NCBI GenBank assembly: GCA_003615045.1
Contig: ML014183.1
Coordinates: 24,444-88,443 of the forward strand
From: Caulochytrium protostelioides
Lineage: Eukaryota > Chytridiomycota > Caulochytriomycetes > Caulochytriales > Caulochytriaceae
DNA: 64,000 nt
Direction of reading: 5' to 3'
Positions 37,801-45,300 of this stretch are shown piece by piece. Every line of letters begins with the position of its first letter. The stretch's first letter is position 1. A model generated the notes under the pieces. The model was not told where the DNA came from. It saw only the letters and a program-made list of their open reading frames with translations, and did no database searches. Made by a program: the position numbers and the translations under genes.

Positions 37801-40517
37801 TGCTTGACCTTGACCTTCTTAGCCTTGGTTGCCTTGCCCTTCTTGCCGGATGTCGCCAGCGGGTCGCCCAGCGCGTCCTTGTCGTGCATCCCCTTCGACA
37901 GGTCCGGCAGCGCGAACGCGGGCAGATCAAAGACGCCGCTGGCTTTCTTGCCGGGCAGGCCGCCTTCCTCGTCATCGGGGTGCAGGTACTCACGACGCTC
38001 GGGCGAGCCCATCACGGAGCGCACGGGGCTGCCATTCACCGTCGACGTGTCCGGCTCCGCGCCGCCGTCGCCGTACACAAAGACGGTCGGCGTCGCGCCG
38101 TCCGTGGGCTGCGGATCCATAGAGCCATAGGCGACGCTGCCGATTAGACTCGCGGCATACCCGCCGCTGGTCTCGGCGACCGTCTCGGCGGCGGTGGCGT
38201 GGCTGTCGGAGCGGCCGCGGGAGGCGGGCAGCGGCCGGATCGGCGCCGCGATCGTGCGGCGCCACATCGCCTCGTTCATAAAGACGTTGTGGTGGCCGAC
38301 GATGTACTCGGAGGTGTCGTCCACGCGGCTCGACCACGTCTGCAGCGCGTACTTGAGGGCCGCGCGGTCGCCCTCGCGGGCACGCTGCGGCAGGTTGAGC
38401 TGGGTGGCGAGCTGCGCGAGCGGGGCTGCGTGCGTGAGCGAGAAGTAGCGCTGAGGCAGCCAGGCGGGCAGGCCGATGCTCTGGATCTGGTCGAGCACGT
38501 CGGTGGCATCAAACCCACGGGCCTGGCGCTTACGCGTCTCGCGGACGCAGACGACCGTGTGCAACTGGGTTTCCTCCAGGGCCTCGAGCATCTCGCTGAT
38601 GGCGTTCTGGAACTGCGACATGGCGTTGCGTGTCGCCAGCGTCTCGCGCTTGCGGCGCTTCATGCTCGGCGTGCGGCGCGGCATGTTGATCTGCTGCGCC
38701 GCGACGATCTGCGACGCGTTCTGCGGGAGCGACTGCGTCGCGACGACCTTGTCCGAGAAGAGCGAGCGGATCAGCGAGTTCGACGTCGAAACGACCTCGC
38801 CGTCCGCCGAAGTCGAGCAGAACAGGCGCACAAAGTCGGCATTCAGCGTGTCGTTGAGCTGCGCCGACAGCTGGCGCAGCTCATACTCGGCGGGCCCCGC
38901 AAAGTGCTGGATGACAAAGCACGACTTCTGGGTCGGGCGGAAGCACGCGTGGGCGCCGGCGACTTCCGCGAGCTTCGCATTGATGGCGCTCTCCTTGGTG
39001 CCCTTCTGGCCCTCGGTCTGCAGAACCGACAGCAGGCCGTGCGGCTCGGCCTCAAAGAGGGCCACGAGATCGCGGGCGCCCGTGGGCACCGGCAGCGCGG
39101 TGCTGGGGTGGTCAATGTGCTCGCGGCCGTACAGCTGCGCCGAGAGCGAGGCCTGCTGGTCGAGCGTCGCGAGCAGCCGCTCGTTCGCGTAGTTGACGAG
39201 GAAGTCGTGGAAGTTAAGCGGCGCGGGGCCGTTTGCGCTGTCGCTGGTCTCGGCCGAAACGCGGATGCCCGGGAAATCGATCACCGCAATGAAGTGCGCC
39301 CAGTCCGCCTCGTCGGCGCAAAGACGGTTGTTGATGTGCTCCACGAGCCACTCAAAGAAGAGCGAGTACAGCGAGACCGCGAGTCGGTCGCGCTTCAGCT
39401 CGGCCTTCTCGGCGGACAGCAGCTCTGTCGTGATCTGACTGCCGACGACGGTCGTGCTAGACGTGAGGACCTGTTCGAGCGCGACGTTCGGGACGCCGAG
39501 CAGGTCGGCGACCATGTCGAGCTCATGCGTCGAGGAGATCATGACGCTGTCGGAGCGGCTCGCGCCCGGCACGAAGGTGATGTTGCCGAGGCGCAGCACC
39601 GCGCTCAGCAGCTGCCAGAGCAGGCCCTGCACGCGGTCGGACACCCCGAGCGAGCGCAGCGCATCGCAGGTCGCCTCGAAGTTGAGCTGCAGATCCTCGA
39701 ACGTGTCGCGGCGCTCGCTGTGCCCGCGGTTTAGGTAGTGGTACCCCGAGAAGTCCGCCAGGTGCAGGTCTTCGCGGTCCTCACCGCTGATGCCGGCGAT
39801 CATCTGGTAGAATATGTTAAAGTTGCTCAGCTGGATCGTGTTGCGCGTCACGAGGTGCTTGTTTAGCAGGTAGTTGAGCCACTTCATGCCGATCAAGTGA
39901 CCCTGCTGGTTGATCTGATACTCGATGTAGTGGCCCGACTGCGACAGCGCGTCGCCGTGCCGACTCGATGCGCCCGCGAACGCTTTCATGATCTGGCCCG
40001 TCTTGATGATCTGGCTCTGGATCTTGGTCTTCTTGACGCCCGGCTTCGCAATGTTGCACAGGTGGCGCACAATCAGCTTGTGAGTCTCCGTCTTGCCTGC
40101 CCCGCTCTCGCCCTGCAGCAGGATGGTGTGGTCGCCGCCAACCGCCTGGGTATGGGCATGTGCATTCTCGACCATCGCAAACAGCGCGTTCGGCATCCCC
40201 ACCAGCTCATCGAGGAGCTTCGGGTCGTTCGTCTCGCCCCATTGCGCGTATACGTCGGCGCGCTGCTTGCTCGGCGCCACGAGGTCCGTGTCGCGCTTCG
40301 GCCGGATCGCAATGACCGCGCGATCACCGACCTGCGTGTAGAAGTCGCCCTGGTTGTACCGGTCCTGCAGGTTGTCGACGATAGCCTTGGCATCCGTGTA
40401 GTGCTCCGGCAGCTTCATCAGGTTAGCGTACGTCTGCGAGCTTGCCGAGAGACCCGCCGCGGAGTACGGGTTCGACGGGCCAGACAGGCTGGCCCGGTGG
40501 TGGCGTCCCGGACGCAT
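34842..40517 (-). CDS. Chitin synthase with N-terminal myosin motor domain (division 2, class V/VII type)
   Basis: Encodes about 1891 aa. Residues 1-770 are a myosin-like motor with an intact P-loop GESGAGKT (136-143). Switch I is altered (GASSRHGD instead of NxxSSRFG) and switch II reads DFPG. Two TM helices near 920-980 precede a cytochrome-b5-like region (YDVSSYYL near 1120) and a further TM near 1210. The family-2 glycosyltransferase then carries the acceptor region EDRYLTTLLLKHFP and the signature QRRRWINSTVHNLFEL near 1565, followed by several TM helices. A Tyr/Ser/Pro-rich linker leads to a DEK_C domain at the very end (about 1834-1891). The enzyme polymerises UDP-GlcNAc into chitin at the plasma membrane and is delivered by polarised secretion. 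ATG 40517 is used; the longer frame begins with GTG. Confidence 0.97.
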   Translation of the reverse strand: MRPGRHHRASLSGPSNPYSAAGLSASSQTYANLMKLPEHYTDAKAIVDNLQDRYNQGDFYTQVGDRAVIAIRPKRDTDLVAPSKQRADVYAQWGETNDPKLLDELVGMPNALFAMVENAHAHTQAVGGDHTILLQGESGAGKTETHKLIVRHLCNIAKPGVKKTKIQSQIIKTGQIMKAFAGASSRHGDALSQSGHYIEYQINQQGHLIGMKWLNYLLNKHLVTRNTIQLSNFNIFYQMIAGISGEDREDLHLADFSGYHYLNRGHSERRDTFEDLQLNFEATCDALRSLGVSDRVQGLLWQLLSAVLRLGNITFVPGASRSDSVMISSTHELDMVADLLGVPNVALEQVLTSSTTVVGSQITTELLSAEKAELKRDRLAVSLYSLFFEWLVEHINNRLCADEADWAHFIAVIDFPGIRVSAETSDSANGPAPLNFHDFLVNYANERLLATLDQQASLSAQLYGREHIDHPSTALPVPTGARDLVALFEAEPHGLLSVLQTEGQKGTKESAINAKLAEVAGAHACFRPTQKSCFVIQHFAGPAEYELRQLSAQLNDTLNADFVRLFCSTSADGEVVSTSNSLIRSLFSDKVVATQSLPQNASQIVAAQQINMPRRTPSMKRRKRETLATRNAMSQFQNAISEMLEALEETQLHTVVCVRETRKRQARGFDATDVLDQIQSIGLPAWLPQRYFSLTHAAPLAQLATQLNLPQRAREGDRAALKYALQTWSSRVDDTSEYIVGHHNVFMNEAMWRRTIAAPIRPLPASRGRSDSHATAAETVAETSGGYAASLIGSVAYGSMDPQPTDGATPTVFVYGDGGAEPDTSTVNGSPVRSVMGSPERREYLHPDDEEGGLPGKKASGVFDLPAFALPDLSKGMHDKDALGDPLATSGKKGKATKAKKVKVKQPKEVYHTQTRRTWMTVVWAMTWWIPSFALSRLGGMKRRDIQIAWREKLTLNIFIFMICGGMLFLIIGLGLVICPKTKVLSAGEISGRATLKNPFVVLYGNYYKIKNVLRSHTSDSGLIGLAEGAFKDRVLGMDVSQMFYKTRQWDDHCAQFEMPPGWDNLYARPDLDASPLWYAHLNINVADLKGQMVAPVVRDKAWIDTFMNDASTNKLVIVGNNLYDVSSYYLQSNVVQGPGFLGTFVKSIFDMYGGANATSHDATAAFNMLADPKYGFSAAYKAQVMNCMDWLFYVGQVDHRKDVKCQVTNYILLVMSILVVIVVGVKFLAAMRIGSNRSPEQCDKFVVIQIPCYTEGESSMRKTIDTLSTTVYDDKRKLLFIICDGMIIGAGNDRPTPRIVLDILGVDPAASPPSYQYEAIGEGSKRLNMGQVYCGLYEVDGHVVPYVCVVKTGKPSETSRPGNRGKRDSQMILMRFMNRCHFNAPMTDMEREIFRCMKHVIGVHPSFYEYVFMVDADTEVMPDSLNRLVSTLTEDSHIIGLCGETRLANEGDSWVTSIQNFEYYASQIGAKAFESLFNSVTCLPGCFSIYRLRSVDNRPLLIAPSLLDDYSECRVDTLHKKNLLELGEDRYLTTLLLKHFPHYKTKFTPDAQCRTIAPDKWNVLLSQRRRWINSTVHNLFELIFLPDLCGLCCFSMRFVVLLDLMAAFTQPAVLVYIGYLVYTLASDPYATFPLISIIMIAAVYGCQIVLFLVKADWQYIGWMLISLLAMPLTSFILPFYAFWHFDDFSWGNTRRIVGDDKKEVHVPDVDTFDPADLYMARPDEAVEPPKIDAMQGMPMPAGYASPMLAAQHPHQQGSPYARMSMGTPMGLPDVRMSYLSAAPQYASQSWESASYVSGSYGYAASATGTPSVISPSVFATHEVVHPVLGAPSDAEIEGRLRILLAEGNLTVMTKKSVRDSLATYFGVEMESRRHFINECIKRILTAEAEA

Positions 40518-40710
40518 GGCGGGCAGCACCGACGCGTGTCAGCGGGGAAGCGGCCGGCCCGCGATTTTTTCTCTAATGATGCAAAACAATAATAGTCAGG
40601 GATCAGAGGTTCTTCTGGCGAGATGGCTAATGAGACGCCGAAAACGTCAGTATCTGGTGGGTAGCTAGGTCCCTCAGCAACGGAAAAGAGCGAGCAGGGG
40701 TACCGGAAAC

Positions 40711-40750
40711 TGGGGGGTTAGTGGGTTTGTGGGTTTGTGGGTTTGTGGGG
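40711..40750. repeat. GGGTTTGT tandem tract, telomere-like composition
   Basis: Contains GGGGGGTTAGTGGG followed by three copies of the octamer GGGTTTGT. It is G-rich on the plus strand and lies about 200 bp upstream of the chitin synthase start codon (that gene is on the minus strand). Confidence 0.75.
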
Positions 40751-42120
40751 GAATGTCTGCACCCGTCTAAAAAACTGCTGGCGGATGCGTCAGATAAGGG
40801 AATGAAGATAAAAGACATCCTGTGAGTATCGGTCTCCTCTTTGGTCTTTGCGCTCCCTGCCATAGTCCGCACGATTGCATGGGGTTTCTGAAAAGCGCCG
40901 CTTTATACGTGGCACGCTAATAGAGATCAGCGAAGGCCTTGGTCGGTCGTTCTTGGTTCTTGGTTCTTGGCGTCAAAAAAAGAGAACCTGGACGAGAAAG
41001 AATACAGTGGCAAAGAGAATTTTGCATGGCGCGTGTGTGCATGCGGGTGTGCTCCTCCTTCTGGCATTTCCGGGTTTCGCGACTGCGACGCGGCCACGCG
41101 GCGCGGGCCCATGTGCCGCCGATCTCGCCGATCCGTCGCCGGTCCGAGGGGCCCGAGTGTGGCGAGGGTCGTGCAAACCCCGCCTTCCCCTCTTGTCACG
41201 GGGGACCGAGGAAAAAGCAAAGCAGGCGAACGCCTTCGAGGCCTACGCTGCGAATGTCCAGCGAAGCAGACAAACATCGAGGCACTCACACAGTCTTGCC
41301 TGCCGCGACATCACTGCACAATCCTGGGCGGTATGGAGGATCTGGATAAGCCGATCGGGCTGGAAGAAATGAAAACATGGATGAACTTACAAGTGGCGGG
41401 ATGGACGACCGTGCTCAGTCAGACTGATGGAGATGCAGGATGGAAACCCATGAGGTCCGTATACTCCCCGTGTACTGTGGATGCGGGGACGGGAGCAGGT
41501 TTAACGTCACGATGGCCCCGTAATGGCGGGCTGGGGCGCGGCGCAGGGGGGTGGAAGGCGTTGTCTCGTCGTTCCTTCCGAAAGACCCTGGTATGGTTCA
41601 CTCTGTATGAAGCGCATGCGATCTTGGAGGATGCACGCGCAATCACGACGGTGCTCGCATAAAATCAGCAACGCGCAACCAAGCAGGAACCCACAGCCCA
41701 TATGATTGCGTTGTGATACCCATGCGCGCATGTGGCCTGCCGATGCCGATGTGGACGCCGCTTTGATGGTGGCAACGGCAGGCATCGCCCTGGGGCCATG
41801 CTGAGCTCGTCATGTCACCGCCGATCTCCCTATCAAGACGCTAGCGAGCACGATTCCTTGAGATGCCATGCCCGCTTCTAGACGAATATAGACCTATCAT
41901 ATTTGTCAGTGGCGGCGAACCGTTTATATCGTTGATATCGGCCACTACCGCCGCCTCGTCCTGCCACGCTTTCACCTCTGCCTCTTGGTCGTTAACAGTG
42001 ACACGCGCGCCCGCCGGGTCCCGCGCGGGGCTCGCGGGCGAACGCCGCGGTGCCCATGCCTTCACCCCTCCTTATCTGAACACGCGGCGTGGTCTTCACC
42101 GCACAGGCCACCATTCACGG

Positions 42121-42315
42121 ATGGTGTCGGCACCGGTGTCGGCACCAGCACCAGCGCCGCTGCTCAACGACGTGACCACGTTGTTAGCCCTCTTTAGGAG
42201 GCATCGCGATCAGTACGGACTCCGCCGCCTGCGCGCGCAGGCCGCCCTGTGGCGCTCGCGGCGGCCGGGGGGGCGGCCAATTCGTGAGATTCTCTCCCGA
42301 TATATACCTGAATGA
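42121..42315 (+). CDS. Possible small ORF, 64 aa, unrecognised
   Basis: Begins MVSAPVSAPAPAPLLNDVTT and continues as a strongly basic amphipathic helix (LLALFRRHRDQYGLRRLRAQ), ending REILSRYIPE. The helix is more protein-like than other short frames in this interval and could be a small mitochondrial or basic protein, or the last exon of a longer gene. It ends about 50 bp before the stop of the convergent motor-like gene. No family recognised; noncoding chance is substantial. Confidence 0.25.
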   Translation: MVSAPVSAPAPAPLLNDVTTLLALFRRHRDQYGLRRLRAQAALWRSRRPGGRPIREILSRYIPE

Positions 42316-42363
42316 TTCCATATTGAGGAAGACCGCCAGATTCCCGCGGGGAGCGGCTTGCGC

Positions 42364-45300
42364 TCACGGGCCCTCCAGAATGGCCTGCTCAATGCAGGCT
42401 TGCACGAGTGCCTTGTAGCGCGCGTCGAGGCCGAGCTGCTCGTTGACGCGGGCGCGGACGGCCTTGCTGGTCAGCGTGTTGAGGTCGCCTTCGTTCACGA
42501 TGGCCACGACCGCCGCCACGACGGCGTCCTTCGTCACGCCCGCCGGCAGCGGCGGCACGGCCTCGAGCGCGGCGGCCGACCGGGTCCGGCCGGCCTTACG
42601 GCCGCGCGGCCGGCGCTTCTCGCCGCGGCGGCCCGGGTCGCCACCACGCGTCTCGCTGTTAGGAGGCGAGGCGCTGTCCGCGCTGCGGGGCGGCGTGCCC
42701 GGCGTCGCGGTCGCCCACCCGCCGCCACCCACGGCCATCCCGGAATTCATACTCGCGCCGGTCATGGGCGAGCCCGGCCGCGAGCCGTAGTGCAGATATG
42801 CCGAGGGGCTCTGCGGCAGGCCGAGTCCGCCGGGCGGACTCATGTGAGGCAGGCCGAGGCCGGTGTTCGTGAGCGAGATGGGCTGGAAGGGCGAGTCGAG
42901 GCTGTGCGGCGCCGGCCCGGCGAGAGCCGGCGTGCTCGGGAGGCTGGCGCCATGGCCCGAGAGGATACTGCCGCCGCTGCCGGACCGGTGCAGCGCGTAC
43001 ATCTGGCTCTCCTCGTCCATGCCTGGGCCTGCCGCCGCCCACAGGCCGGATGGCGCCATGCCGTACGACAGGACGCTCGGCGCACCGCCCATAGCGGGCT
43101 GTCCGTAGTACCCGCCGATCGCCGGCGGCGCCATCATGGGATGGTACACGCTGCTCGCCGCGCCGTATGCGCTCGGCGCGCCCCCGCTGCCGGCGCCGTA
43201 GAGGCTATCGGCGCCGCTGCCGTAGCCGCTGCCGTAGCCGCTCAGGGCAGGGCCGCCATAGACGCTTCCCGCGCCGCCGCCGCCACCGCCATAGACGCTC
43301 GCGGCGGCCGCGGCGGCCTGCGCGCCGTTCATACCGGGGGCAAAGACGCCGTTGTGGCCCATCCACCGGAGGTCGCCGACCATCGTGGGCGTGCTACTAG
43401 ACCCGGAGGCCGAGCGGACGTCGCGGAACGACATGATCTGCTGCATGGGCGGCGGATGGACGCCCGCGCCGAGATGACCCGGGGTCGTAGCGGGCGGTGC
43501 GCCGGCGCCGGCGTCGTTGGCGCCGGGCGACCCGGCCGAAAAACTGCCGGCGCGAGCCCGCGCCTGCCGCCGTGCTTCGATCTGCTCGGGCGTCAGCGTG
43601 CCCGCCATGTCCTGGCGGCCCTCGTCGACGTACTCGCAGCAGATCCAGCCCATTAAGCGCTCCATCCAATTGGGTTGGGGCTCATCCACCGGGTATACGG
43701 ACTGGCGCCGGATCGAGCGCAGCCGCGCGGCCGTGTCGGCTTGATGCAGCAGGCCCATCTCGGTGCCGACTTTGGTCGTGGAGGGCGCCGCGATGGCCGA
43801 GGGCTGCACGCCGCGCGGCGAGACCGGCAGCAAGCCGTCGGGCGACCCTCCCGGCGATGCTTCCGACGACGCCCCCGGCGACAGCCCCGGCGTGCTGGCG
43901 CCGGCCAGGCTGATCGTGTCCGTCGCTGTCGCCGGCCGACTCTGCACCGCGCAGGAGGCCGTGGGGTGGACCGGTGTCGACGTCGCCGTCGACGACGTTG
44001 TCGGCGCGCGGTTGGTCCCGCGCGCGGTCGTGACCGTCGTCGTGCGGGACAGCTGGGGCGCATGGGACGGCGGCGGGGGCGGCGAGATGCCGCCGGCCGT
44101 GGGGGGCGCCACCGACTGGCCCTGCATGCGGCGACGCTGGGCGCGGTTGCGCTTGCTGGCGGCGGCGGCGGCGGCGTCGACGGACGCCGCGGACTCGGAG
44201 GCGACCAGCGTCGTCATGGACGTCGAGCCCGCCGCCGCGGTGTCCGCCCGCGAGCTGATGGTTCCGTGCAAGGTGCCCATCGAGAGGGTCTGCGGGTGCC
44301 CGCGCAGGGGCATGCCCTTGAAGTCGCGCGGCAGCCGCTCGATCGTGCGCAGCAGCAACTCGTTGATGAAGAGGTCGCCCGTGGGCGCGACGTAGTAGAA
44401 GCGCGCGTCCCATCCGGTCCGGGCGAGCGCGGCGCGGGCGTCCTGCGGCGTCGCGATCGCGGCGTACGGCATCTGCGCGGCAAGGTAGGCGAGGGGCACG
44501 GGCGCGCCGAGGCCGATCTCGCACGTGGCGCGGCGCCGCGCCGCGGGGACCCAGTTGGCCATATCCGGCGGCGGCGTCGCGGCGTTCGCCGCAGCGCGCA
44601 AAACGTCGCGTGCCACGCAGTCGACCGTCCACACGGTCGTTGGCTCCCACCGCTTCGCGAGCATCGCCACGTAGTCCATGGCGTGCGCATACCACGTCTT
44701 GCGGGAGCGCCGCAAAATGGTGCGGATGAGGTCGCGCGCGATCGGGTCCCAGATCTGGGGCATCGTGGGGTTGGGGACGAACAGCTCGGTCATCCACGGC
44801 GGCGCATTGAGGCCCCACTGGATGTTCTTGTCGTGGAAGCGCGTCAAGTTGTAGGCGACGCGGCCGTGGGTATGCGCGACGGCGATAACGTGCGACGGGC
44901 CCTGCGGGAGGTACTTGGAGAGGGGATCATTGCTGACGAGCCGCGGGTGCTTGCCCACCACGAGGTCTACGAGGTCCGCGGGGCTCAGGTCAACGCGGGC
45001 GAACAGCTGGCGCAGGCCCTCGCCGTCACGGCCGTCGCAGTCCGTGGCGAAATCGGCGATCGCATTGTCGGTCGTCGTCACGCTGCGGATCGGGCATCCG
45101 GCGAGGGTGAGGCGGGCCGCGGGCTGGTCCAAGAGCGTGTGCGTCAATCGGTGGTTCAACACCTCGTTGCACATATTCACCACGAAGGATTCGAACCCGT
45201 GCGTCGTACGGCCGTTGCTATCATTGAGATCAAGATCGTCGTCCTCGTGCTTCAGCTGTTCGAAGCCTGGAAAGTCCACAAGTGTCAGGGTCGTGGGAAG

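Larger units (their letters stand above)
40518..42363. other. Interval between the two motor-domain genes
   Basis: Holds the chitin synthase promoter and the 3' flank of the upstream motor-like gene. A (GGGTTTGT)n tract lies near 40711-40750. Apart from a possible small ORF at 42121-42315 no protein-like frame is seen. Confidence 0.5.

Noticed and set aside
36204-38147. 647-residue plus-strand open frame inside the chitin synthase gene
   Set aside because: It is the antisense shadow of strongly conserved chitin synthase coding sequence; composition (Arg/His/Val-rich) matches no family.
40518-40529. Four-residue extension of the chitin synthase from a GTG
   Set aside because: ATG at 40515-40517 is the first methionine codon; the upstream GTG is not a credible start.
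45183-45200. tRNA T-arm-like string (GGGTTCGAATCC on the minus strand)
   Set aside because: It codes HGFES inside the motor-like protein, and no acceptor stem or anticodon arm could be folded around it.
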